64,000 nucleotides of DNA, from assembly GCA_019359435.1 (NCBI GenBank), contig JAHHHI010000073.1, positions 1-64,000 of the forward strand. Reading direction: 5' to 3'. This DNA comes from Kaiparowitsia implicata GSE-PSE-MK54-09C. GTDB lineage: Bacteria; Cyanobacteriota; Cyanobacteriia; Elainellales; Elainellaceae. The notes beneath the pieces were generated by a model that was not told the DNA's origin, did not search any database, and was given only the letters and a program-made list of their open reading frames with translations. This document shows, piece after piece, positions 44,907 through 53,372 of the stretch (position 1 is the stretch's first letter; each line of letters opens with the position of its first letter). The position numbers and the translations under genes are program-made.

Positions 44907-45109
44907 CTCGCATTCCCAAACCTACCGGAAGACTTGCCGCAAGAATGGGCAACCTAGCAGTAGTGCGAGGGGCGAGTGCATTAGGGAAAATCGTTGTGTG
45001 GAAGGGTAAAACCCTTGCAATGCCAGGGTTCCACAACGCCATGAACCGGATGACTCTTCGCCAGCGCTCTGTGCGTCACGGGTTTGTGCGGTTTTTTAAG
45101 GGGATTGGG

Positions 45110-45589
45110 ATGATTCGATCTGTCTTACTTGGTCTGTTGTGCGCGATGGTGCCCATGCAGGTGGCGGCTCAGCCCATCGTGGCAAGCATTCTGTCTACAG
45201 GAGATGGAGACACGCTGCGCATTAACCAAAACGGGCAAACAGTGATTATTCGGCTGGCCTGCATTGACAGCCCAGAGCCCGATCAACCCGGTGGCACTGC
45301 GGCAGCACAGCGACTGGCTCAGCTCTTGCCGCGTGGGCAGTCGATTCAGCTCATTCCGGTAGATACCGATACACATGGGCGCACGGTGGGCGTGGTGTTT
45401 GCCAATGGCCGCTCGGTCAATATGCAAATGGTGCAAGAGGGTCACGCGGCAGCCTATCGCTATCACCTCTCGAGTTGCCCTAATTCGCGCAATGACTTGT
45501 TAGCTGCGGAATCGAGCGCTCGTGCAGCCCGTCGAGGTTTTTGGGCACAGGCCAACCCCATCATGCCGTGGGACTGGCGACGCAGGTAG
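45110..45589 (+). CDS. Secreted thermonuclease (staphylococcal-nuclease family)
   Basis: A 159-residue SNase-like protein. The start at 45110 has AAGGGGA directly upstream and yields a clean signal peptide (MIRSVLLGLLCAMVPMQVAAQ). The SNase motifs are GDTLRINQNGQTVIIRLACIDSPE with metal and catalytic residues near 35-55, DTHGRTVGVVFANG near 95 with the catalytic Arg, and AYRYHLSSCPN. Two Cys may form a disulfide. It probably degrades extracellular nucleic acids, or acts in the periplasm. Confidence 0.9.
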   Translation: MIRSVLLGLLCAMVPMQVAAQPIVASILSTGDGDTLRINQNGQTVIIRLACIDSPEPDQPGGTAAAQRLAQLLPRGQSIQLIPVDTDTHGRTVGVVFANGRSVNMQMVQEGHAAAYRYHLSSCPNSRNDLLAAESSARAARRGFWAQANPIMPWDWRRR

Positions 45590-45979
45590 TGCAATTCTAG
45601 AACCCCCAATGACAGGTTTAAATGACGGGCTTAGGATAGGGGTACGGCTGGGTGGGCTGACAAGCTAGCTGAGGATTGCCTGGGTTGATCTCCCCTAGCC
45701 CCCTTAACAAGGAGGGAACCGGGTCAGGAGTCCCCCTTGCAAAGGGGGATTGAGGGGGATCGCAACGGATTTGCCATAGTCACGGATTTGCCATAGTCAC
45801 GGATTTGCCATAGTCAGGGCAATTTGTGTGTATTTAGGAGCTACTCGGGAGAGGTCTAGGGTGAAGGCGTTCGGGCTGTTAGCCTAGACGTGTTGTTGGT
45901 CAGCCCGCAATCTGGGGTAATGTCATGCCGGTAATGTAATGCCTGCCACACGAGTGGCGATAAGCAGGATGGAGCAACT
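45590..45979. other. Repeat-containing intergenic region
   Basis: It contains the CCCCCTTGC-AAAGGGGG hairpin near 45731-45748, the 17-bp tandem array, and nothing recognisable as a gene. Confidence 0.4.
45765..45815. repeat. Three tandem copies of a 17-bp unit
   Basis: ACGGATTTGCCATAGTC occurs at 45765, 45782 and 45799. Immediately upstream (45690-45760) is a CCCCCTT/AAGGGGG-rich hairpin of a type that recurs in cyanobacterial genomes. Confidence 0.75.
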
Positions 45980-46192
45980 ATGACGCAATCAGAACGGGTG
46001 TGGGATCATAAGCCGTGGTGGTGCCAACCCTGGTCGATTTTGTTGACGGGGTTTGGGGCGATCGCCACGAGTTGGCTATTATTTCGGCTCATCTGGCTCA
46101 CCGCGTTAGTGGCGATTCCGCTGCTGCTGTGGATGGGGTTCTTTTTGGTAATTTATCCCCAAGCGGTGAAGCAGGCGCAAGCAGACGAATAA
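45980..46192 (+). CDS. Small two-helix membrane protein (DUF6737-like)
   Basis: A 70-residue protein with VWDHKPWWCQPWSILLTG at the start and two hydrophobic segments (about 18-38 and 40-60) ending in VIYPQAVKQAQADE. The WWCQPWSI block is typical of a cyanobacteria-specific small membrane family that I associate with DUF6737. Function unknown. A HIP1 palindrome (GTGGCGATCGCCCAC) lies just after the stop. Confidence 0.75.
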   Translation: MTQSERVWDHKPWWCQPWSILLTGFGAIATSWLLFRLIWLTALVAIPLLLWMGFFLVIYPQAVKQAQADE

Positions 46193-46278
46193 CCCACTGT
46201 GGCGATCGCCCACAGATCTTCAGGGCTAGGAGGCTGCATCGCTAGCAGGTGAGCTTAACTGCGCTGATGGTGCGCTGA

Positions 46279-47397
46279 TTAGTAGTTGGAACTGGCCAGA
46301 TCGCTGGTGATCCACGGCTGCTGCTGCCGCTGTTGCAGTCGCTTGCGCCAGCCGCGAATTTGCTCTGCAGTTTTGCTGAAGGGGGAGGGAGGAAAGGGCG
46401 ATCGCCCCAAGCCGTGATCCGCGACTAATGAGGGTCTAGCCGTGGCCTCTTCCGTCAGATTCAGGCGGCGGGGACGGTTTAAGCACTCCGACAGGTTGTC
46501 TAGATAGGGTTCTAGCTCTAGGACTCGCAGCAACTGATCCGCCGATTGATAGCGATCGCGCACCGAGATTCGTAGCATTCGCCGCAGGATATTGCCAAAG
46601 TGTTCGCTGACGTTTACCTCGTCTTCCCACCGCAACTCGCCCGTCACGGGATCGTAGTCAAACTCCATAGGAGGCTTGCCCGTAAGCAAGAATAAACAGG
46701 TCACCCCAATGGCATAAATATCGCTGGCATAGCTGGGGCGCAGCGCCAACTGCTCCGGCGGCGCAAACCCAATCGTGCCGACAAACTGCGTCGTTGCACC
46801 CCGATGGGCGGTGTCTTCTAGTTCTACGATGCGCTCTTTGACTGCGCCAAAGTCAATCAGCACCAGTCGTCCATCATCCTGACAACGAATGATATTGGGC
46901 GGCTTGATATCTCGATGGATCACCTGCTGCTGATGCACAAACGTCAAGACAGGCAACAGCTCTAGCAAAAACCGCTTTACCCCATATTCCGAGAGGGGCC
47001 CCTGCTGGCGAATTTCCTTTGCGAGCGTCCATCCCCGCACATATTCCTGCACGAGATAAAACTGATCGTCTACCTGGAAGTAGTCCAGCAGTTGAGGAAT
47101 GTGGGCGTGGCTTCCCAACTGGCTAAGGGTCTTGGCCTCACGCTCAAACCGTTCGCACGCCCGTGCCAAGGTGGATGGGTTGCTAACCTTGGGGCAGAGC
47201 TGCTTGATCACGCAAACAGGCGACCCCGGCAGCGCGGCGTCCCGAGCCAAAAATGTAACGCCAAAGCCCCCTCTACCCAGGGCTTTGATGACGCGGTAGC
47301 GATCGCGAAATAGCGTATCGTCTCCGCAGTACTGATGCAGGCGATCAGTGGGTGAACTGGCTGGGGGCTGAGGTGTCGTTTCGAGAGAGAGTTGCAT
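46279..47397 (-). CDS. Serine/threonine protein kinase (Hanks type)
   Basis: The 372-residue protein has an N-terminal kinase domain at about 33-300: GRGGFGVTFLARD (glycine loop), CVIKQL (Lys), IHRDIKPPNII (catalytic loop), LIDFGAVKE (DFG) and GTIGFAPPEQLALRPSYASDIYAIG (activation segment). There is no membrane helix. The C-terminal 70 residues are Pro/Arg-rich and end without a known sensor domain. The cyanobacterial SpkB/SpkC-like class of cytoplasmic kinases is the closest general description. Targets unknown. Confidence 0.92.
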   Translation of the reverse strand: MQLSLETTPQPPASSPTDRLHQYCGDDTLFRDRYRVIKALGRGGFGVTFLARDAALPGSPVCVIKQLCPKVSNPSTLARACERFEREAKTLSQLGSHAHIPQLLDYFQVDDQFYLVQEYVRGWTLAKEIRQQGPLSEYGVKRFLLELLPVLTFVHQQQVIHRDIKPPNIIRCQDDGRLVLIDFGAVKERIVELEDTAHRGATTQFVGTIGFAPPEQLALRPSYASDIYAIGVTCLFLLTGKPPMEFDYDPVTGELRWEDEVNVSEHFGNILRRMLRISVRDRYQSADQLLRVLELEPYLDNLSECLNRPRRLNLTEEATARPSLVADHGLGRSPFPPSPFSKTAEQIRGWRKRLQQRQQQPWITSDLASSNY

Positions 47398-48265
47398 GGC
47401 GGGTGCAGAGGGGATAAATCTAACGCAATCTCAAAGCAGTAGAAGACTATAGCTCAATGCATTCGTCTGGGCTGCCCTAAGGTTTCGTTAAGGGCTCAGG
47501 AGAGGGGCCGCATGAGCTTGCGAGTTAAGCCAACTCCGCATCCTTTCAAACTACAAGCAAGGAGACCACAGACATAGACTAAACGCAATGCAGTTGCACC
47601 CTGCTCAATACAATCTTTATACTCGTCCTAATATGCCCACATCTTCTTTGAAAAGCGGACTGCATCGCCTCAGTATTTATGGTGAACTAGGGCTGTTGGA
47701 GTTGACTCCATTAAACGTTAGTCACCTAGATGCCGCCCTGAGTTGAACTCTAAACTGAGGGAGAGCGATCGCCCAAGCGGCAGAAGCCCAAGATTACAGA
47801 CTATCGCAAACCCATGGTTTGAACATGCCACCATCCGATCAGTGCGGCTGTTCTCAGACAACTAAAGCGATTAACTCCAGCTTAGGACTGGATTTAGCCA
47901 ACGGTTACATGAGGCAACCGCTCGATTTCTCCTCACCTTATACCAGCTTTATGGTGTTTCATGCGTTGATATACGTAGACCCTAGCACACTTGACCCAGC
48001 GCTGGCTGGGCAGAAACATATCGTCAATTCTGGGGAATCAAAGACCTAAGACACAGGTCTAAGAGCTAGTTGAGGCACAACCGCTGAAACGGCCCATATC
48101 GCTTGCAGGCTGGGGCTGTCAGCGCAGCTTAGGTTTAGCGATCGCCCATCCATTGGTTCAACCATTGAGACCGTGCAGACCCATACAGTCCCTAGCGGGA
48201 GAAAGTGCCTGGCTCATCTGCAACACTCGGATCAAACCTGCTCTGTGGCAAACTGCGGCAAAGAG
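47398..48265. other. Long intergenic region between kinase and DUF1003 genes
   Basis: About 870 bases without a recognised gene. A 76-codon frame at 47819-48049 has no clear features and may be a decayed fragment. HIP1 sites occur at about 47766 and 48139. Confidence 0.35.
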
Positions 48266-48940
48266 CTATACCGAGTTACGGGCTTCCATGTTACGGGCTT
48301 CCACGTCATCTTGTTGATCGAGATTGCAGTCTTTATTGATTAGCGGCGCAATGACCTCCGATGCAATTTCTTCTTTTAGGTTTTGCTTGAGGGCTTCGAG
48401 CACCGTCAATGGGTTGGTTGCTTCTTTCATCACCTCAGCTTCAGGATCGTAGCGTTGCTCCATATGGGGCAGATCTTCGCGAAATTCTTCCAGTAGGGCA
48501 ATAATTTTGGCAATTTTTTTCTCTGAGAGCAAGCTAAGCTGCAGCATTAGCTGGGTTCGCTGTTTGGCAAAACTTTCTTCTCGGCTTTGGCGAATGAGCA
48601 CCCCCGTCGAAATGAGCAGGGCGGCTGCATCAAGCCCTTGGTCAGTCCAGCTGAAGGTGGGTAGTGCAAAGGGCAGCAGCTCTGTGTGGTTAATCAAGTC
48701 GCCAGAGAGCCACAACCCCAGCACGATGGTCAAGGTATATAGAAAAACTGGGCGGCTAAAGAATGCAGCAATAGACCCGAGAAGCCGTTCGTGAACTGGG
48801 ATGTCTTGAGTTTCTTGACGGTGAATTTCGATGATGGCTTCGATATTTTCGGCAATCGGCTCTGGGAGTGGGGCGGTGATGATGCGCTGTGGTTGCATTT
48901 GCCACTGTGCGGCTGCATTTGCCTTAGCAACGTCAGTCAT
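48266..48940 (-). CDS. DUF1003 family membrane protein
   Basis: The 224-residue protein has the DUF1003 pattern: NIEAIIEIHRQETQDIPVHERLL before two hydrophobic helices (about 66-84 VFLYTLTIVLGLWLSGDLI and 102-120 AAALLISTGVLIRQSREESF). A C-terminal cytoplasmic coiled-coil-like part follows with SLLSEKKIAKIIALLEEFREDLP. The tail repeats VEARN-MEARN from a 15-bp duplication at 48280-48310. Function unknown; the family is widespread. Confidence 0.82.
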   Translation of the reverse strand: MTDVAKANAAAQWQMQPQRIITAPLPEPIAENIEAIIEIHRQETQDIPVHERLLGSIAAFFSRPVFLYTLTIVLGLWLSGDLINHTELLPFALPTFSWTDQGLDAAALLISTGVLIRQSREESFAKQRTQLMLQLSLLSEKKIAKIIALLEEFREDLPHMEQRYDPEAEVMKEATNPLTVLEALKQNLKEEIASEVIAPLINKDCNLDQQDDVEARNMEARNSV

Positions 48941-49316
48941 GTGACAGGCTCCGGTTCAAAGGGCTAAGCACTCGTGCGTCTATGTTAGGACGCAGCAGGT
49001 TAAGTGTGGGTTGTAGAGGGGTGAATGGGTGGATTCGTAGGCGTGTGGAACCGTTGTGGCGTGCAGATTCCATCAGGTTCAGTCTAACCCAGTTCATCCA
49101 GGCAGATGAGATTCTAATTTGCCATGCGTTTGGCGCTGAGCAGGGTTTGGCTGGGGCAACGACTGGGGGGCGATCGCTCCCCGGTATTTATGATATGGTC
49201 TTACTTTTTGACAGGATCAACTTTGATCGGGGTATATTCAGCCCTGATTTTAATGCAGCCTGAATGCAGCCTGTGGGACAGCCATAAGCCGGACTTGATA
49301 CAAGCAGAGGAAGGAG
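48941..49316. other. Intergenic region before the epimerase pseudogene
   Basis: No gene is called. A 93-codon frame at 48982-49263 lacks recognisable features. A 9-bp direct repeat TGCAGCCTG occurs at 49254-49273. Confidence 0.3.
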
Positions 49317-49985
49317 ATGGCGACGAGTGTGGTGACTGGTGCCGCTGGGTTTATTGGGTCGAATTTAACCGATGCGCTGCTCCAGAGGGGCGATCGCGTC
49401 ATTGGCATTGACCATTTCAACAACTATTACGAATCCGCCCTCAAGCTCAGAAACCTGGTGCTTGCTGAGCAGCATCCTAACTTTCAGTTGATTGAGACAG
49501 ATCTAGAATCGCTGAACTGGGCCACGCTGCTGGCAGATATGGCATTTCACCTGTTCTTTAAAGCGGTTCTTGAAGGAGGAGCCATCCGCATCTATGGCGA
49601 TGGTCAACAAACTCGAGACGATACGTTTGTTCAAGATGCGATCGCCGCAAATCTTACAGCTGCGACCGTTCCAGACGCGATTGGGCACGTGTTTAATATT
49701 GGCGGCGGAGTCGTGTGGTGCTCACTGAGCGACACAATGGAAGCGATTGTGGGGCAACCCATTCTTCGCCAGCATGTAGAAACGGCGGTGGGCGACGCGC
49801 GCCATACCGCGGCAGATGTTACAAAAGCAGCGCAGGTGCTGGGTTATCATCCCAAGGTGTCTCTAAAAGACGGACTGACTCAAGAGTGGGAGTGGATTCA
49901 AACGCTGTACTGCCAACATCGGGTAAGTCTGAAAAACCCGCAATCCCCACGCGCCCCAGCACGTTCAGGTACATCAAGCCGGTGA
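49317..49985 (+). pseudogene. NAD-dependent nucleotide-sugar epimerase with a large internal deletion
   Basis: The N-terminal Rossmann motif VVTGAAGFIGSNLTDALLQRGDRVIGIDHF and the C-terminal part FFKAVLEGGAIRIYGDGQQTRDDTFVQDAIAAN...HTAADVTKAAQVLGY match the UDP-glucuronate/GDP-sugar epimerase family. The junction LLADMAFHLF joins residue ~76 of a normal enzyme to a point about 100-120 residues further on. The missing part holds the conserved SSxxVYG and the catalytic Tyr-x3-Lys. The deletion keeps the frame, so a 222-residue product could still be made but should not be catalytically active. A gene with AAGGAG upstream. Confidence 0.82.
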
Positions 49986-50062
49986 TGGATTAAGGGAGGT
50001 GGAGCTTGCATGATGCAAGGGTTCGCCCTACTGGTTGTTCTTACCCACTCGACTGTTACACT

Positions 50063-51052
50063 ATGACGAGCCTTTCTCAACCCGATCCTCTGCTGTGGCA
50101 CGACTGGCATGTAGTGGGTCGCATGGCTGACCTACCGCCAGAAACGGTGCAGGCGGTGCAGCTGCTGGGGGTGGATTTGGTGCTGTGGCGTGGGTCTGAC
50201 GGGGGCGTGCAGGTGTGGGGCGATCGCTGCCCCCATCGCAGCGTCCGCTTCTCGGCAGGGCGTGTGCGCCAACAGGCACTGGTGTGCGCCTACCACGGCA
50301 TGGCCTTTGGACAAGATGGACGATGCCTCAATGTGCCAGTGCATCCCGGCTACGAACCGCCATCCCAGGCTTGCGCCCAAGTCTATGAAGTCAAAGAACG
50401 CTATGGGCTGATCTATGCCTGTTTAGGCAATCCGTCTGCTCCGCCGCCGCCGTTTCCAGAATGGGACGATGTGGCCTATCGCACCTATAGCACTGGCCCG
50501 TACCACATTCGGGCAAATGGCTTGCGCGCGGTAGAAAATTTTTTAGATGTGGGGCATTTCCCCTATCTGCATTCGGGAATTTTGGGCGATGTGGCCAAGC
50601 CCCAGATTTCAGACTACGACGTCACACTAGATGCCGATGGTGTTCGGGCCCGTGATATTCGCGTATGGCAACCCAATCCACTGGGGACGGGGGCGGGCGC
50701 TTATGTCACTTACGAGTATTGGGCCATGCGGCCCCTCTCAGCCTACTTTCGCAAGACAAACCCGACGGGGGACTGCTTAACATTTTTGCTCAACGTGACC
50801 CCCATCGATGAGACCCAGTGCATCGCTTGGTTCAGCGGCGCGATGAACTATGGCGTTGACCTACCCCTGACGGACATTACCGCCTTTCAAAATCGGATTG
50901 TGGCACAGGACTTGGAGAACCTAGAGGCGCACAATCCGCAAGCGTTGCCGTTAGAGGGCGGGCTGGAGTTTCATGTGCCGAGCGATCGCACCTCGCTCAT
51001 GTACCGAAAATGGCTGAAGCAGTTGGGGCTCACCTACGGGGTCTATCGCTAG
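50063..51052 (+). CDS. Rieske-type aromatic ring-hydroxylating oxygenase, alpha subunit
   Basis: The 329-residue protein has the Rieske 2Fe-2S ligands CPHR (about 57-60) and CAYHG (about 75-79), and the mononuclear iron motif ENFLDVGHFPYLHSG near 158. The C-terminal domain resembles chlorophyllide a oxygenase, pheophorbide a oxygenase and Tic55-like enzymes rather than bacterial benzene dioxygenases. It hydroxylates an unknown ring compound, perhaps a pigment or its breakdown product. ATG at 50063 follows the junction after the epimerase remnant; the longer frame from 50006 is not family-like. Confidence 0.88.
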   Translation: MTSLSQPDPLLWHDWHVVGRMADLPPETVQAVQLLGVDLVLWRGSDGGVQVWGDRCPHRSVRFSAGRVRQQALVCAYHGMAFGQDGRCLNVPVHPGYEPPSQACAQVYEVKERYGLIYACLGNPSAPPPPFPEWDDVAYRTYSTGPYHIRANGLRAVENFLDVGHFPYLHSGILGDVAKPQISDYDVTLDADGVRARDIRVWQPNPLGTGAGAYVTYEYWAMRPLSAYFRKTNPTGDCLTFLLNVTPIDETQCIAWFSGAMNYGVDLPLTDITAFQNRIVAQDLENLEAHNPQALPLEGGLEFHVPSDRTSLMYRKWLKQLGLTYGVYR

Positions 51053-51056
51053 CGCA

Positions 51057-51725
51057 CTACCACAGGCCGCGTACAGGCTGTGGGGCTGGGGTGGCTGCTG
51101 GCGCTGGCGCTGCTGCCGGAGCCGCTGGCTCTGCTGGGGCAGGCTGACGTGCCTGCAACTCTTCCACTAAGCCTATTGGAATCAGCACTCGGTTGATGGC
51201 GTGAATCACGCCGTTGCTGGCAGGCACATCGGGCAGAATCACACTGGCATTGTTAACCACCACTTGGTCTGGCGTAACCTGAACAGCTAGTCCACCATTT
51301 AAGGTATCCAATCCGCCGGTCTCTAGTTGATCAGCCATGAGCGCATCGGGCACAACATGGTAAGCCAGTACAGAAGCTAGTAAATCCTGATTTTCGGGCA
51401 ACAACAGTGCATCAAGCACACCCGCAGGCAGGGCTGCAAAGGCCTCATCGGTCGGTGCAAACACCGTGAACGGGCCAGGGCTAGAGAGCAAGTCCACTAG
51501 GTCAGCCGCTTGTACGGCGGCAACCAGCGTTTGAAACGCATCATTGCCGCTTGCAACCTGCACAATTGTCTCGTCAGTTTCGTCAACCTGGGACAGACGG
51601 ACAGGTGTGGAAGGTTCTGCTGTATCTGCCAAGGCGGGAATAATCAGGGCGGTGGCCATGACTAGGCTTGCGCTCCACAGGCTAGTGAGAGCTAATCGTC
51701 GCCAGGCGAACTGTAAGTGAACCAT
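51057..51725 (-). CDS. Fasciclin-domain secreted protein
   Basis: A 222-residue exported protein with a signal peptide (ending about residue 33, PALADTAEP). The single FAS1 domain covers about 55-190 with AVQAADLVDLLSSPGPFTVFAPTDEAFAALPAGVLDALL near residue 75 and VNNASVILPDVPASNGVIHAINRVLIP near 165. The C-terminus is Ala/Pro-rich. FAS1 proteins mediate adhesion or cell-surface interactions. It converges with the Rieske gene, with four bases between the stop codons. Confidence 0.92.
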   Translation of the reverse strand: MVHLQFAWRRLALTSLWSASLVMATALIIPALADTAEPSTPVRLSQVDETDETIVQVASGNDAFQTLVAAVQAADLVDLLSSPGPFTVFAPTDEAFAALPAGVLDALLLPENQDLLASVLAYHVVPDALMADQLETGGLDTLNGGLAVQVTPDQVVVNNASVILPDVPASNGVIHAINRVLIPIGLVEELQARQPAPAEPAAPAAAPAPAATPAPQPVRGLW

Positions 51726-51877
51726 GAAACCTCTAATAAAGATTGCAAATTTTTGTAACTCGTACCGTGCATATCCTACTGAATCTCATTAGGTATTGCA
51801 GGGAGCTGAGAGAAAAAAGGGCGATCGCCCAGATCAATGCTCACAGAACTGACTGGGACACACCCTACAAGATCCAT

Positions 51878-51912
51878 AAAAAAACTGCTCAAGCACGCTT
51901 GAGCAGTTTTTA
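51878..51912 (-). terminator. Bidirectional intrinsic terminator near the RRM gene
   Basis: AAAAACTGCTCAAG and CTTGAGCAGTTTTT form a 14-bp perfect stem with a four-base loop. It lies about 100 bases downstream of the RRM protein stop codon on the minus strand and ends in a T-run there. Confidence 0.85.
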
Positions 51913-52014
51913 TTTACGCAAGTCTAATTAACTAGCGCATCCATCAACCAACCAGCACTTGCCAAGGCAAAGGGCAGTTGTTCCGATGGAATAGTATTGG
52001 ACTTAATATTGGAC

Positions 52015-52332
52015 TTAGTAACGACGTGATGAGAAGCTACCGTTGCGATCGCCACCGCCACCGCCACCGCCACCAAAGGAGCTTCTGTTCTCACGAGGCT
52101 TAGCTTTGTTGACTTTCAGGTCACGACCCATCCAGGCAGCGCCATCTAGCGCATCAATGGCAGCTTGCTCTTCAGAGTCTGCGCCCATTTCAACAAATCC
52201 AAATCCACGCACGCGACCGGTGTCACGGTCAGTAGGGATTTGAACCCGGCTCACAGAGCCGTACTCTGCAAACACAGAAGTTAGGTCTGCCTCTGTAACA
52301 TCGTAAGACAAGTTGCCTACATAAATCGACAT
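52015..52332 (-). CDS. RNA-binding protein with one RRM and Gly-rich tail
   Basis: A 105-residue cyanobacterial Rbp. RNP2 is IYVGNL at residues 3-8, and RNP1 is RGFGFVEM near residue 42. The C-terminal tail SSFGGGGGGGGDRNG is Gly-rich. Members of this type in Anabaena and Synechocystis are cold-induced or linked to mRNA localisation at thylakoids. The long gap upstream fits a regulated 5' leader, which I infer rather than see. Tail Gly codons are a run of CCACCGCCACC on the plus strand that could slip. Confidence 0.92.
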   Translation of the reverse strand: MSIYVGNLSYDVTEADLTSVFAEYGSVSRVQIPTDRDTGRVRGFGFVEMGADSEEQAAIDALDGAAWMGRDLKVNKAKPRENRSSFGGGGGGGGDRNGSFSSRRY

Positions 52333-52801
52333 AGATTTTCTCCAAAATCAAGGGAATGTAGAGATTGAGATTTCGGGGAGAACCTTGTCAATACCAAACG
52401 TGAAAAACCCGTTAATACTAAAAACAAATGCTGCTACCGATCACTTAACTCTCAGGCCCTATCCTAACACTCCATATTGAATCGTCACGCAGAGCTGCCA
52501 AAATATTGGGGGCAGAATCCGGTCAGGCTACCCATAGTTAATAGCAAAACCACTTAGCCAATGCAGGTCAAATCTATGCAGCGAGCGACATAGACGTACA
52601 TCCAACAAGTCTCAGAAGGCACCTGAATGAATATTAAGATTTGTATCATTGCCTCTGCGTCAAGTCCTACACTAAAACAGGTAGGGTGAATCGAATCGGT
52701 GAATCGAGCTACTAGATGAACAGAAAGAATCATAAGAATTATCGTGCCTCGATTGTCATCGAGCCCACTCAGTTGTTTTTTCGTGAGGGGCCTTAGCGCT
52801 C
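52333..52801. other. Intergenic region between divergent rbp and ykgJ-like genes
   Basis: It probably contains the leader and promoter of the RRM gene and the promoter of the cluster protein. Both are read outward. GGTGAATCGA occurs twice near 52685-52710. No further gene is seen. Confidence 0.35.
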
Positions 52802-53155
52802 ATGGCAACTTGGCAATGTGTAAAGCAGTGTGGCGCATGCTGCCATCTCGACCCTGCCGATCGCCCCGATTTAGATGAGTATTTGTCTCCTACAGATTTA
52901 GAGCTATATCTGAGCCTGGTAGGTGACGATGGATGGTGCATCAACTTTGATCGCCAAACCCGAGAATGCCGCATTTACGATGATCGCCCGTTGTTTTGCC
53001 GGGTTGAGGCAGCAACGTTCGAAGCAATGTATGGGATTGAGCCGGATGAGCTGAATGGATTTGCTATCGACTGCTGTCGACAGCAGATTGAAGGCGTGTA
53101 TGGCGATCGCAGTTTGGAAATGCTGCGCTTTGACGGAGCTGTAGGCATTGGCTGA
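52802..53155 (+). CDS. YkgJ-family Fe/Zn cysteine-cluster protein
   Basis: A 117-residue protein. The YkgJ pattern CVKQCGACC at residues 6-14, then CIN, ECRIYDDRPLFCRVEAATFE and IDCCRQQ, gives eight Cys of which the CxxCxxCC-like set at the start and CxxxxRPxxC later are typical of the family. Members bind iron or zinc, and function is unknown; some may be oxidoreductases. It follows a divergent promoter region. Confidence 0.82.
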   Translation: MATWQCVKQCGACCHLDPADRPDLDEYLSPTDLELYLSLVGDDGWCINFDRQTRECRIYDDRPLFCRVEAATFEAMYGIEPDELNGFAIDCCRQQIEGVYGDRSLEMLRFDGAVGIG

Positions 53156-53259
53156 GGACCGCTAATCCGGGACTAGCCGCCAGTCGCAGCAGAACGTCGG
53201 GCTAGAGCGGCGAAACAGGACGTGCCATTGGCGATAGATTGGCGATAGTTGGTTAAACC

Positions 53260-53367
53260 TAACGTCAGTTTGGCAAATCCCTACAGCCGTACTCACATCA
53301 AACCCGAAGCGGGATAGGCGCTCAGCGCCTATCCCGCTTCGGGTTTAGTATTGTCAAACGCAGGCGT
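53260..53367. repeat. Family B-like element with a 23-bp perfect palindrome at the ftsH 3' end
   Basis: The ends (TAACGTCAGTTTGGCAAA and TTGTCAAACGCAGGCGTGA) are degenerate inverted relatives of family B termini. The core at 53300-53346 is a 23-bp perfect stem around a single base. It sits six bases past the ftsH stop and ends about 100 bases after the YkgJ gene, so it may terminate both. Confidence 0.7.
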
Positions 53368-53372
53368 GATAG

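Noticed and set aside
48982-49263. A 93-codon frame before the epimerase remnant
   Set aside because: No motif, odd composition, and no ribosome-binding site.
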